A stretch of DNA of 64,000 bases from Chryseobacterium scophthalmum (GTDB taxonomy: Bacteria > Bacteroidota > Bacteroidia > Flavobacteriales > Weeksellaceae), in the NCBI RefSeq assembly GCF_900143185.1, contig NZ_FSRQ01000004.1, positions 124,001-188,000 on the forward strand. The letters run 5' to 3'. Position numbers and translations under genes: made by a program. This document shows positions 16,578 through 24,814 of this stretch, piece after piece (the stretch's first letter is position 1; the number at the start of each line of letters is the position of its first letter). The notes under the pieces are model-generated. The model searched no databases and had not been told where the DNA came from. It saw only the letters and a program-made list of their open reading frames with translations.

Positions 16578-17981
16578 TTATTCCTGAGACTTCATGTTTC
16601 TGCCGTCGAACGTGTGAAGTCTTCTGAAAACTAAACTTGATAAAATGGTTAAAATTCCTACGGTAAGGAAAGTGTAGCGAAATGCGTTGTGAGTTTCATG
16701 TTTAATTAATTCGGGGCTGTTTTCGTAAATTTTTAAAACAATTAAACCAAAAGCAATTCCAAATCCGATGGCTAACTGTTGATTCACGGAAATCAAAGAA
16801 TTTCCGCTGCTTGTTTGAAAATTTCGTAGATCTGCGATAGAAATGGTATTCATCGATGTAAACTGGATTGAATTGAAAAATCCTAAAATAGCGATCACAG
16901 GAACAAACCAGAAAATAGAAGTATGGATATCCGGAATGGCAAGGCAACAAATTAAAACTCCGATAATAAATGTATTCACCATCAAAGTTCTTCTATAACC
17001 AAATTTATTTAAAATTTTAATGACGGAAGATTTTCCAAACATTGCTGTTAAAGCCATTGGTGCAATAATCCAACCTGAAGTTACGGCTGATTGACCGTAC
17101 GCGATCTGAATCATCAAAGGAAGCAATAATGGAACCGAGCTGATCCCTAATCTCGTCGCAAGATTTCCTACAATCCCAACACGGAATGTACGAACCTGAA
17201 ATAAGCTTAAAGGAAAAATAGGATTGTTACCTCTTTTTGCGTGTCGGTAATAATAATACAGGAACAAAAATCCTAAAATGAAAACGAGTAAAACCGGTGT
17301 AATATTCTGCATATCTCCGAAAAGTTCCAGTGAAACAGAAAGCAAGAGAGAAGCTGCTGCAAAGATCATAAAACCTTTCAGGTCAAAATCAGTTTCCCGG
17401 GAGTTGTAATTGGGCATATATTTTAAGCCTAAAATAATTCCTAAAACCCCAATCGGAATATTAATGAGAAAAATCCAATGCCATGAAAGATAATCTACCA
17501 TATAACCTCCTACAAGCGGACCGAGAACCGGACCAATTAAAGCAGGAACTATTGCAAAATTCATAGCTTTAAGCAATTCATTTCGGTTGAAAGTTTTTAT
17601 TAAAGCCAGTTTTCCAACAGGAGTCATCAAACTTCCACCAACTCCTTGGATCACCCTTGAAATCACCAAATGCGTAAGATTTTGTGAAAGCGCACAAAAT
17701 ACAGAGCCTAAACTAAAAAGCACCAAAGCAAAGATGAAAACTCTTCTCGTTCCGAAACGGTCGGCCAAAAATCCGCTTGCGGGCATGAAAACCGCTAATG
17801 TTAAAACATAACTGATAATGGCATTCTGCATATTCAACGGAGATTCATTTAGATCTCTTGCAATCGAAGGAAGGGAAGTATTCAGGATCGTAGAATCGAG
17901 CATCTGCATAAAAATAGCAGTCGCTAAGATCAGCGGAAGAACTTTTTTTACAGTTTGGCGTGGAGAAGTTTGTGTGGGCAT
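16578..17981 (-). CDS. MFS transporter, DHA2 family (EmrB/QacA type), 14 TM
   Basis: A 467-aa major facilitator with about 14 hydrophobic segments. TM1 carries MQMLDSTILNTSLPSIARDL, the D1 motif of 14-TM drug:H+ antiporters. Motif A is GFLADRFGTRRVF, and motif C-like GPVLGPLVGGYMVDYLSWHWIFLINIP is clear. Such pumps export drugs or toxic metabolites using the proton gradient. No membrane-fusion (EmrA) or outer-membrane partner is adjacent. The substrate is unknown. It is transcribed away from a broken GNAT remnant. Confidence 0.93.
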   Translation of the reverse strand: MPTQTSPRQTVKKVLPLILATAIFMQMLDSTILNTSLPSIARDLNESPLNMQNAIISYVLTLAVFMPASGFLADRFGTRRVFIFALVLFSLGSVFCALSQNLTHLVISRVIQGVGGSLMTPVGKLALIKTFNRNELLKAMNFAIVPALIGPVLGPLVGGYMVDYLSWHWIFLINIPIGVLGIILGLKYMPNYNSRETDFDLKGFMIFAAASLLLSVSLELFGDMQNITPVLLVFILGFLFLYYYYRHAKRGNNPIFPLSLFQVRTFRVGIVGNLATRLGISSVPLLLPLMIQIAYGQSAVTSGWIIAPMALTAMFGKSSVIKILNKFGYRRTLMVNTFIIGVLICCLAIPDIHTSIFWFVPVIAILGFFNSIQFTSMNTISIADLRNFQTSSGNSLISVNQQLAIGFGIAFGLIVLKIYENSPELIKHETHNAFRYTFLTVGILTILSSLVFRRLHTFDGRNMKSQE

Positions 17982-18057
17982 TTATCGAAAAATTGATATG
18001 ATTTGCCATACCAATTTACGAAAAATTACAGGACGAAAGTTTTTAAGCTTAACATAA

Positions 18058-18210
18058 TTACAGACTCATATGAATCAACGGGTAATCTTTACCCTAACCA
18101 TCTTTCTCTGACCTTCCGATTTTTCTGAATCCCATTTTTTCATAAAATCCTATTGCCTCCGGATTTTGCTCGTTCTTAAAGTTTACAAGTAAGAGTCTTG
18201 AGGATGTGAT
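18058..18210 (-). pseudogene. Remnant of a GNAT acetyltransferase, C-terminal part with in-frame stop
   Basis: Reading leftward from about 18198, one frame gives LLLVNFKNEQNPEAIGFYEK and then MGFRKIGRSEKDG, the typical C-terminal half of a GNAT domain (the NPEAIGFYEKMGF block). A TAG stop (18094-18096) follows, and the same frame continues GKDYPLIHMSL to a normal TAA at 18058. The frame is closed upstream by another TAG at 18211-18213, and no N-terminal half is present. So this is a truncated gene with an extra nonsense mutation. It occupies most of the 346-base gap between the MFS and thioredoxin-like genes. Confidence 0.75.
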
Positions 18211-18327
18211 CTACTCGTATAAGTTTTTACTAAATTTGTCAAACAAAAGAAATGGTAGAAATATTGAGGCAAATAAATTTGCTGTTTGAAGCCTAAAAAG
18301 ATCTTCATCTAATCAACCTGATAAATA

Positions 18328-18795
18328 ATGAAAATTTTAAAGATATTTTTATTTTTAATGTTGGTGCCGATTTTTTGTCTTTCACAGATGAAAACCGGCA
18401 CTTTTTCGGATTGGGAAATTCAGCAACAGAAAGAAGCAAAGCCTACAATTATTCACATTTATACCGATTGGTGCGCCATCTGCAAGATTGAATCTTTTCA
18501 ATTAAATAAAGATAAAGAATTGGTTGAAATAATTAATGAGAATTTTGATTTCATCAATTTTGAAGCTGAAAAAACAAAAGAAAAAATCATTTTTCAAGGG
18601 AAAGAATTCAATTATTTACCCAACGGAAACTCCGGAATTCATGAACTGGCTTTGGCTTTATCTAAAAATAAAACTCAACCCATTTATCCGCTGTGGATCA
18701 TTTTAAATAAAAATCAGGAGTTGGTGTATTATCATGAAGGAAAAATCAAATCAAATGATTTGAAACAAAAACTTGATGAAATCTTAAAACTTTAA
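18328..18795 (+). CDS. Secreted thioredoxin-like protein (155 aa)
   Basis: A periplasmic thioredoxin-fold protein. A signal peptide (about residues 1-20, ending FCLSQ) is followed by a domain with IIHIYTDWCAICKIES, whose Cys49-x-x-Cys52 pair is the redox centre, and a cis-Pro region PIYPLWIIL. It is close to the thioredoxin_7/DUF255-like proteins of Bacteroidota that reduce disulfides in the periplasm. It stands alone: a GNAT remnant lies upstream and an inverted repeat follows five bases after the stop codon. A TAAATTTG box at 18231-18238 could be part of its promoter. Confidence 0.85.
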   Translation: MKILKIFLFLMLVPIFCLSQMKTGTFSDWEIQQQKEAKPTIIHIYTDWCAICKIESFQLNKDKELVEIINENFDFINFEAEKTKEKIIFQGKEFNYLPNGNSGIHELALALSKNKTQPIYPLWIILNKNQELVYYHEGKIKSNDLKQKLDEILKL

Positions 18796-18799
18796 TTTT

Positions 18800-18890
18800 A
18801 TTTCTCGCAGATTTTGCTGATTTAGCAGATGATTGTATAAAGATTTTAAAAAAAGAAATCTGCATTATTCGCAAAATCTGCGATAGAAAT
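18800..18890. repeat. Inverted repeat, CTCGCAGATTTTGC type
   Basis: TTTCTCGCAGATTTTGC (18801-18817) faces GCAAAATCTGCGATAGAAA (18871-18889), with inner GCAGAT / ATCTGC pairs. It fills the convergent gap between the thioredoxin-like and cupin genes and could end both transcripts. The same family recurs at 20847-20922, in part at 16461-16492 and near 11.6 kb. Confidence 0.75.
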
Positions 18891-19357
18891 TATTCTGCAT
18901 CAATCAACACCGCCAATTGAATACAAGCTTCGTCAGAACGATTGCTCCAGGCGTGATTGGTCCCTCTTTGGATAACAATATCTCCGGCTTTCAACAGCGT
19001 TTCTCTTTCTTCCATGATCAAATACAATTCTCCGGAAAGTATAATGATGTAATCTAAAGTCTGAGTTTGATGCATCATCGGGTGAGGTTCTCCAACTTTG
19101 AATTCTAGACCCAGATCTTTGTCAGGCGGAATAGAAACATATCTGAAGTACGTTCCATTTTTCGGTGTTTGCGGAAATCCTGTGTTGGGAATTTGAGTCT
19201 CAAAATCTAAACTTACAGGCATTTTCTGAGTATTCCAGATGTCCGAAATAATCAAGCCCGGAAGATGTTCTACAACATTTTCAATTGGTTGATCTTCGAT
19301 GATGGTTGATCTTCCGTTCTCAATTCCTGTTACAATTCTTCTTGGTATTTTATTCAT
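18890..19357 (-). CDS. Cupin domain protein (155 aa)
   Basis: A single-domain cupin. Its metal-binding segment runs PHPMMHQTQTLDYIIILSGE, and the second cupin motif is GDIVIQRGTNHAWSNRS. Its start overlaps the end of the upstream oxidoreductase gene by eight bases, so the pair is translationally coupled. Related cupins are annotated as oxygenases, isomerases or small-molecule sensors. Here the pairing with a quinone-type oxidoreductase and an HxlR regulator suggests handling of an electrophile or aromatic compound, which is an inference. Confidence 0.85.
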   Translation of the reverse strand: MNKIPRRIVTGIENGRSTIIEDQPIENVVEHLPGLIISDIWNTQKMPVSLDFETQIPNTGFPQTPKNGTYFRYVSIPPDKDLGLEFKVGEPHPMMHQTQTLDYIIILSGELYLIMEERETLLKAGDIVIQRGTNHAWSNRSDEACIQLAVLIDAE

Positions 19358-20342
19358 GAGTCATTATTAATTTATTTCCTTGGGTTTGATTGTTTTTTAG
19401 CATCGAATGAGCTTTCAAGACTGTTTCCAGAGAAAGACTTCCTATATTTTTATAATTGGGAGGAGTGATGATCTCGTGTTCAATCAATTTTGAAATTTCA
19501 TTTAAACTGTTTTGATAATACTGATAATTCTTGGTCATTGCATATGCATAATTTGAAATATTCATGATTATATTTCCTTTATTGAAAAGCGTTTCGCGCG
19601 ATTGTTTATTGGTTAAAGCCGTTACATCGACATAAGTTCCATTGATCTGTAGAACTTTTGCGGTGATTTCTGACATATAATTTCCAACCAGATCAATTCC
19701 AACATCAAAAAAATGATTGTTATTGGCATTGAGAATATTTCCGACCAGATTTTCGTTCTTATAATTAATTATTTGATGGTCTTTCAATCCCATTTTCAAT
19801 AGAATGTTTCTGTTTTCTTCAGTTCCGACCGTTGCAGTTATGTTGCTGAAATTATGAGCCAATAAAAGTTTAATTAAAAAAGATCCAACACCGCCAACGG
19901 CTCCTGTAATGAAAACAGAGTCATTTTGGTCAAACTTTAAACGATTGAAAATCTGTAAAGCAGTCATTCCAACTGACGGAATTGCGGCTGCCTGTTCAAA
20001 AGAAATGTTTTTAGGTTTCAAGGCTACGATCGCTTCCGGAACAGCGATGAATTCTGTATAAGTTCCATTGCTTCCCATAGAACCACTTCCACAAAAAACT
20101 TCATCTCCAATATTGAATTGAGTAACATCGTTGCCTTTGTCGACAATGATCCCTGAAAGTTCACGTCCTAAAATTGAGGAGTTGATGAGCTTTCTTTCCA
20201 ACTCGTTTTCCAGCATTTGATAATCGATCGGATTAAAACCGCTGGCTTTAATTTGTATTAAAACTTCGTTACTTTTTGGTTCAGGTTTTTCGACAAAGCC
20301 ATCTTCCAATTGTAAATTTTTATTTAAAATAACTACTTTCAT
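19350..20342 (-). CDS. Quinone oxidoreductase-like zinc-free alcohol dehydrogenase family protein
   Basis: A 330-aa medium-chain dehydrogenase/reductase of the quinone oxidoreductase (QOR) branch. The N-terminal GroES-like domain has IKASGFNPIDYQMLE and GRELSGIIVDKG. The nucleotide-binding fold follows with QAAAIPSVGMTALQIFNRL and VFITGAVGGVGSFLIKLLLA, the glycine-rich NADPH loop. Structural-zinc cysteines are absent, as in QORs. It is transcribed divergently from an HxlR-type regulator and coupled to a cupin gene. In many bacteria this arrangement responds to quinones, aldehydes or thiol-reactive electrophiles. Confidence 0.88.
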   Translation of the reverse strand: MKVVILNKNLQLEDGFVEKPEPKSNEVLIQIKASGFNPIDYQMLENELERKLINSSILGRELSGIIVDKGNDVTQFNIGDEVFCGSGSMGSNGTYTEFIAVPEAIVALKPKNISFEQAAAIPSVGMTALQIFNRLKFDQNDSVFITGAVGGVGSFLIKLLLAHNFSNITATVGTEENRNILLKMGLKDHQIINYKNENLVGNILNANNNHFFDVGIDLVGNYMSEITAKVLQINGTYVDVTALTNKQSRETLFNKGNIIMNISNYAYAMTKNYQYYQNSLNEISKLIEHEIITPPNYKNIGSLSLETVLKAHSMLKNNQTQGNKLIMTHE

Positions 20343-20359
20343 AATTCTCCATTGAAGTA

Positions 20360-20430
20360 CAAATGTAGAAACAGAATAGTTTATATTTGTTATTAGTTAA
20401 CTCTTGGTAACTAGTAACATTAAAGTAACT
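20360..20430. promoter_or_regulatory. Divergent promoter/operator between oxidoreductase and HxlR regulator
   Basis: Leftward TACATTTG (20360-20367 on the minus strand) and rightward TATATTTG (20382-20389) face away from each other in a 92-base gap. Immediately downstream of the rightward box are the dyad AGTTA-N8-TAACT (20395-20412) and two more AGTAAC units (20413-20418, 20424-20429). These are a likely HxlR operator that would overlap the regulator's own transcription start. Confidence 0.55.
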
Positions 20431-20434
20431 ATCG

Positions 20435-20815
20435 ATGGCAAAGATCATAGAAAACGGAGTAGAAAGGGAAGCGAATTGTACAGAAGAACTATTCGCAATG
20501 CGCGACAGTCTAGATGTTTTAGGTGGGAAATGGAAGCTGATGATTCTACGATATTTAACCAATCGTACAGATCAAAATATTCATTTCAAAAAACTGGAAA
20601 GAGGAATTGACGGGATTTCCACAAAAATGTTGAGCAAAGAATTGAAAGAGCTGGAAATAAATTTATTGATCACCCGAACGATTCAGGATACAAAACCGAT
20701 CACCGTAACATATGCTGTTACAGAATATGGGAAATCTGTTTTTCCGGTTACTGAAACTTTGGTGAATTGGGGACTGATCCACCGTGAAAAAATTAAGGAA
20801 TCGATGAGCTCTTGA
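20435..20815 (+). CDS. HxlR family transcriptional regulator
   Basis: A 126-aa winged-helix regulator of the HxlR/HypR family. It has the conserved LGGKWKLMILRYL helix, FKKLERGIDGISTKMLSKELKELE as the recognition region, and the wing VTYAVTEYGKSVFPV. Cys15 (EANCTEELFAMRDSLD) is placed just before the first helix, as in redox- or electrophile-sensing members such as HypR and YodB. It is divergent from the QOR-like/cupin pair, its most probable target. The chosen ATG at 20435 lies behind a promoter box and a dyad repeat. Confidence 0.92.
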   Translation: MAKIIENGVEREANCTEELFAMRDSLDVLGGKWKLMILRYLTNRTDQNIHFKKLERGIDGISTKMLSKELKELEINLLITRTIQDTKPITVTYAVTEYGKSVFPVTETLVNWGLIHREKIKESMSS

Positions 20816-20846
20816 GAATCAGGATTTTATTGGAGTAAATATAAGA

Positions 20847-20922
20847 TCTCTCGCAGATTAGGTTGATTTAGCAGATGATCCTTTCTGAAAAAATATGTGC
20901 TATCTGCAAAACCTGCGAGAGA
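20847..20922. repeat. Inverted repeat, TCTCTCGCAG type
   Basis: TCTCTCGCAG (20847-20856) faces CTGCGAGAGA (20913-20922), with inner GCAGAT / ATCTGC pairs. It lies between the convergent HxlR and glycine betaine transporter genes. It is the same family as 18800-18890. Confidence 0.75.
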
Positions 20923-20946
20923 AACTAAAAAATAATTTTATTAAGA

Positions 20947-21801
20947 TCAGTTTTTATCTAACCAGGAATTGACGAGTTCAGAATGGTCTTTAACCCATTC
21001 CTTAGCTGTAGTTTCTTTGTTTTTGCTGTTTTCCATTTTAGTCAGGAGATCGGTCATGGTTTGGTCATCAAAATACATTTTCGAAAAGAACTGCGTTAAT
21101 TCCGGATGGTCTTTTCCAAAACATTTTCTGCTGTAGGTTTTAATTTTTTCTGCTTCCCCAAATGTTTTTTTGGGATCATCAAGAAATTTTAATTTCATTT
21201 TACCAAACATCCAATGAGGTTGCCATCCAGCAATAACAATCCATTCTTTACGTTTTATAGCATTCTGAAGTTCGGTAATCATAGTGATTGTAGAAGAATT
21301 GATCTGTCTATAATTTAATTTGTAATCAATAATGGCTCTGTCTGTTGCAGCGGTCATTCCGGCTCCTTTTTCTATACCGATGATCCTGTTTTTGAATTTT
21401 TCCTCATATTTTGGTAATTCTTCAATAGATTTTATGGGAATATAATCGGGAACTACTAAACCGATCTTTCCGTTGTCGTAATTTGTTCCAAGGTTGGTCA
21501 ACTCCGGGAACTTAGCTATTTTACTTGCATGAGTATAAGGTAACCAAACTCCCAGAAAAAGGTCTGTGTCTTCGTTATTCATTGAAGCTAAAATCATATC
21601 TGTGGAAGCTTTCTGAATGACAACATGATAACCCTGTTCATCCAAAATAGCTTTTACAACGTGTGTCATTGCGACGTCTTCTGCCCAACCATCAACCATT
21701 CCAATGTTGATGTATTTGGAATTTTTTATGTTTTTACAAGAATTAAATACTCCTAAAACGAGAACAGAAGTAAGTAATAATATATAATTTATTCTTTTCA
21801 T
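20947..21801 (-). CDS. Glycine betaine ABC transporter, substrate-binding lipoprotein
   Basis: A 284-aa OpuAC/ProX-type solute-binding protein. A lipoprotein signal ends at Cys22 (LGVFNSC), so the mature protein should be anchored by lipid. The mature part starts with KYINIGMVDGWAEDVAMTHVV, typical of quaternary-ammonium binding proteins, and contains conserved tryptophans such as VIAGWQPHWMF that form the aromatic cage for betaine. It is the last gene of the operon, overlapping the permease by four bases. It would capture glycine betaine or proline betaine during osmotic stress. Confidence 0.92.
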   Translation of the reverse strand: MKRINYILLLTSVLVLGVFNSCKNIKNSKYINIGMVDGWAEDVAMTHVVKAILDEQGYHVVIQKASTDMILASMNNEDTDLFLGVWLPYTHASKIAKFPELTNLGTNYDNGKIGLVVPDYIPIKSIEELPKYEEKFKNRIIGIEKGAGMTAATDRAIIDYKLNYRQINSSTITMITELQNAIKRKEWIVIAGWQPHWMFGKMKLKFLDDPKKTFGEAEKIKTYSRKCFGKDHPELTQFFSKMYFDDQTMTDLLTKMENSKNKETTAKEWVKDHSELVNSWLDKN

Positions 21802-22631
21802 TTTGCTGTTTTTTTCTTTACAAATCCTTGAGTGATCCGGTCGAGAATAATGGCTAAAATCACGACTGATAAACCACTTTCAAATCCTAAACCGATATCC
21901 AGATTATTAATTCCTTCCAAAACTTTTTCACCCAAACCACCTGCTGCGATCATTCCAGCGATTACAACCATTGATAATGATAATAAAATAGTTTGATTGA
22001 TCCCTGCTAAAATTGTGTTCGTAGCCAAAGGAAGTTCTACTTTAAATAAGATTTGACGATTGGTGGCTCCGAAAGCTCGGGCTGCTTCTACAATATCTTT
22101 AGGGACAGATTCAATTCCCAATGTCGTTAAACGTACTGCAGGTGGCATCGCAAAAATGATCGTTGCAAATGCACCGGGAACTTTACCGATACTGAAAAAT
22201 AATACAGCAGGAATTAAGTAAACAAAAGCAGGCATTGTCTGCATTAAATCGAGTAATGGGCGAATAACTTTTGCCGCAAATTGATTTTTTGCTGCCCATA
22301 TTCCAAGAGGAACAGACAGAATTAACGCGGTAAGTGTTGCCACAAAAATAAGTGCTAATGTTTCCATGGTTTCTTTCCAGAATCCCATTAAAAATATTAA
22401 AGTAAGTCCGGCTGCCGTCATAATGGCGGTTCCTTTTCCTGCTTTCCATAAAGCTAATAACGTGAAAAGTAGAATGATGATGTAAAAAGGCGTGTTGACT
22501 AAAGCCCATTCAATTCCTAAGATTGAGGAGTTGCCGACATTTTTTATGACGTCAAAGAAAGGTTTTGCGTTATCGGTGAGCCAATTGATAGCAGTTTCTA
22601 CATATTGACCTATATCTATAGTTTTATTCAT
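21798..22631 (-). CDS. Glycine betaine ABC transporter, permease
   Basis: A 277-aa ProW/OpuAB-type permease with about six membrane helices. The EAA loop that contacts the ATPase is visible as PKDIVEAARAFGATNRQILFKVELPLATNTILAGINQTI. It is encoded directly after the ATPase gene (one base between) and before the substrate-binding gene (four-base overlap). The three genes are one operon. The imported compatible solute is inferred from the family. Confidence 0.94.
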   Translation of the reverse strand: MNKTIDIGQYVETAINWLTDNAKPFFDVIKNVGNSSILGIEWALVNTPFYIIILLFTLLALWKAGKGTAIMTAAGLTLIFLMGFWKETMETLALIFVATLTALILSVPLGIWAAKNQFAAKVIRPLLDLMQTMPAFVYLIPAVLFFSIGKVPGAFATIIFAMPPAVRLTTLGIESVPKDIVEAARAFGATNRQILFKVELPLATNTILAGINQTILLSLSMVVIAGMIAAGGLGEKVLEGINNLDIGLGFESGLSVVILAIILDRITQGFVKKKTAK

Positions 22632-22632
22632 C

Positions 22633-23883
22633 TTATTGGTTGTTTGCGATTTCTTTTAATTCAATGATCTCTTCTTCATTATATTTGGTAGCCTCGATGA
22701 TGAGTGATAATTGAGTGACCAGTCCTAAAAATTTATTGGTTTCATCTACCACAGCGATCGCTGATTTGCTTCCCGAAATTAAAGGGAGCATTTCTTCAAC
22801 GGTGGCTTCCTGATATACCGAAGGAACATTACTGTTAATAACCGATTCAACAGTTGGTTCTTTTTTCTTTGCGATTTGAACAATATCACTCAGCGTCACA
22901 AAACCCAGAAATTTATTTTGAAGATCTACGACTGGTAAAGTTTCCAAACCTGTGGTTCTCATTTTTCTGAGGGCACCTTCCGGACCATCTTTTCTGAAAC
23001 GAACTACAGTTGGCTTGTCGAACATTAGAGATTTCGCTGTAATAATCGTTTTACGGTCAACTTTTTCTACAAAAGCTTTTACATAATCACTTGCCGGATT
23101 GGTTAAAATATCTTCTGCAGTTCCTATTTGTTCGATGACACCGTCTTTCATAATAACAATTCGGTCTCCGATCTTGATGGCTTCATCCAGATCATGAGTA
23201 ATAAAGACGATCGTTTTCTTTAGAGTTTCCTGTAATTCGAGAAGCTGATCCTGCATTTCAGATTTTATCAGCGGGTCGAGTGCTGAGAAAGCCTCATCCA
23301 TCAACAAAACTTCGGGATCGTTTGCTAAAGCTCTTGCCAATCCCACTCTTTGCTGCATACCTCCTGAAAGCTGTGAAGGCAATTGATTTTCAAAACCATT
23401 TAAACCAACGATATCTAATGCTTTTTGTGCTTTTTCCTCACGAATCGTTTTGCTTTCTCCGCGTATTTCGAGTCCGAAAGCAGCATTGCTTAAAACAGTA
23501 TGATGAGGTAGCAACCCAAATTTTTGAAATACCATACTCATTTCTGTTCTTCTTACTTCTAGAAGGTCTTTATTATTTTTATCGGTAATATTATCGTTAT
23601 TGATATATACTTTTCCTGCTGTCGGCTCATTCAGTCTGTTCAGACAACGCAGCAAAGTTGATTTTCCGCTTCCTGAAAGTCCCATAATGACAAAGAATTC
23701 CCCTTCATAAATTTCAAAGCTGGCTTTGTTAATTCCCACCGTGCATCCAGTTTTTTCAAGAATCTCTTTTTTAGAAAGACCTTTATCCAGAAGTTCTAAC
23801 GCTTTTTCTTTATTTTTCCCGAAAATTATTGTCAGATCTTCAACTTTAAGTTTTACTTTTAGATTAGTATCAATTGTATCCAT
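22633..23883 (-). CDS. Glycine betaine/proline ABC transporter, ATP-binding protein with CBS domains
   Basis: A 416-aa ProV/OpuAA-type ATPase. Walker A is GLSGSGKST (68-76), the ABC signature LSGGMQQRVGLARAL, and Walker B LLMDEAFSALDPL. The family's extra N-terminal helix with a KGLSKKEILEKTG segment is present. Two CBS domains follow at about residues 280-410. In OpuA the CBS pair senses ionic strength or cyclic di-AMP to control transport, so this transporter is likely gated by osmotic signals. It is the first gene of the operon, behind a 500-base upstream gap. Confidence 0.95.
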   Translation of the reverse strand: MDTIDTNLKVKLKVEDLTIIFGKNKEKALELLDKGLSKKEILEKTGCTVGINKASFEIYEGEFFVIMGLSGSGKSTLLRCLNRLNEPTAGKVYINNDNITDKNNKDLLEVRRTEMSMVFQKFGLLPHHTVLSNAAFGLEIRGESKTIREEKAQKALDIVGLNGFENQLPSQLSGGMQQRVGLARALANDPEVLLMDEAFSALDPLIKSEMQDQLLELQETLKKTIVFITHDLDEAIKIGDRIVIMKDGVIEQIGTAEDILTNPASDYVKAFVEKVDRKTIITAKSLMFDKPTVVRFRKDGPEGALRKMRTTGLETLPVVDLQNKFLGFVTLSDIVQIAKKKEPTVESVINSNVPSVYQEATVEEMLPLISGSKSAIAVVDETNKFLGLVTQLSLIIEATKYNEEEIIELKEIANNQ

Positions 23884-24384
23884 ATTCAGATTTTGTTAAT
23901 GTATTTGAAAATAAGAAATTGAGACAACGATGCTTTGATGAGTGATATCACCGCATGCAAAAATGTTCAGTATGATTTTTACAGTAAAATCTTTTTTAAT
24001 AACAAATAACATACAAAATCATATCAAATGAATGATCGTGTTTATTGTCTTCAAAAGGTTTTACTTTGACAAAGAATGTATTACGTAAAAAAAGAAATCA
24101 ATCTTTTTTAAATTGAATCAAAGAATAATTATCATCAGGATAATTAAAGATATTTGCCAGAACAACTCGAATTTATGATTATGCTGAAAGCATAAAAAAA
24201 GCTGTACATCAATTTCTTATGACGGTGCAAATTTACGGATTTTATATTTAATGAAAATTTTAGATTGTAATATATTGAATTACAATTGGTTATTTTTAAT
24301 ATGTTTTATGATTTGAAGAAAGCTGAATTTTGTATAAACGATAGAAAAAATGCTGTTCTCAATAATAAATATTTTTGGACTAAA
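23884..24384. other. 501-base gene-free region upstream of the glycine betaine operon
   Basis: No reading frame with family resemblance. On the minus strand it holds a TAAATTTG box (24228-24235), a TATGC-TTTCA-GCATA hairpin (about 24179-24193) and a perfect 8-bp stem TAATTATC / GATAATTA (24126-24146). Further on is a GATTTT...AAAATC dyad (23974-23991). If the box is used, the operon has a leader of about 340 bases. I could not match it to a known riboswitch. Confidence 0.5.
24228..24235 (-). promoter_or_regulatory. Candidate -7 box for the glycine betaine operon
   Basis: TAAATTTG on the minus strand, about 345 bases before the ATPase start codon. No -33 element at the usual distance was seen. 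Confidence 0.35.
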
Positions 24385-24750
24385 TTATTTTAACAAAACA
24401 GCAATAATCGCCAAAATTGCAGGCAAAGCTTGAACAAAAAATATTTTCTTAGTTGCAGAAATGGCACCATAAATTCCTGCAATCGCTATACAGCCCAAGA
24501 AAAATAAAGCAATATTGGTTTGCCATCTTTCATCTTCAATAAAAAAAGACCAGATCAATCCTGCTGCCAAAAAACCATTGTATAAACCTTGATTGGCGGC
24601 CAAACCTTTTGTGGGTTTAAACATTTCGGCAGGTAAAGCAGCTTTGAAAACTTCCTTTCCTTTCGTTTCCCACGCAAACATTTCCATCCAGAGAATGTAA
24701 AGATGTTCCAGAGCGACAACTGCGATTAAGATTTTAGCAACGATTTCCAT
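24385..24750 (-). CDS. DUF1304 family membrane protein (121 aa)
   Basis: A 121-aa protein with four hydrophobic segments. The family features are an N-terminal helix with ALEHLYILWMEMFAWETKGKEVF and the segment NQGLYNGFLAAGLIW. Members are common small inner-membrane proteins of unknown function. It is divergent from a Crp-like regulator with a 64-base shared upstream gap, so that regulator may control it. This is an inference from position only. Confidence 0.88.
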   Translation of the reverse strand: MEIVAKILIAVVALEHLYILWMEMFAWETKGKEVFKAALPAEMFKPTKGLAANQGLYNGFLAAGLIWSFFIEDERWQTNIALFFLGCIAIAGIYGAISATKKIFFVQALPAILAIIAVLLK

Positions 24751-24789
24751 GATTTATTGTTTGTTATTGTAAAACTAAAAAAATAAAGT

Positions 24790-24797
24790 TAAGTTTG
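24790..24797 (+). promoter_or_regulatory. -7 box for the Crp-like gene
   Basis: TAAGTTTG, ending 17 bases before the start codon, matches TAnnTTTG and gives a short leader. Confidence 0.45.
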
Positions 24798-24814
24798 GTT
24801 ACACAATTTAAAAA

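Noticed and set aside
22183..22509. Leftward frame of 108 codons inside the glycine betaine permease gene
   Set aside because: Same strand but a different frame from a well-supported permease; composition is His/Ser-rich shadow sequence.
23884..24240. A known riboswitch (SAM, TPP, cobalamin or ydaO type) before the glycine betaine operon
   Set aside because: Hairpins are present but none of the conserved core sequences of those classes could be recognised.
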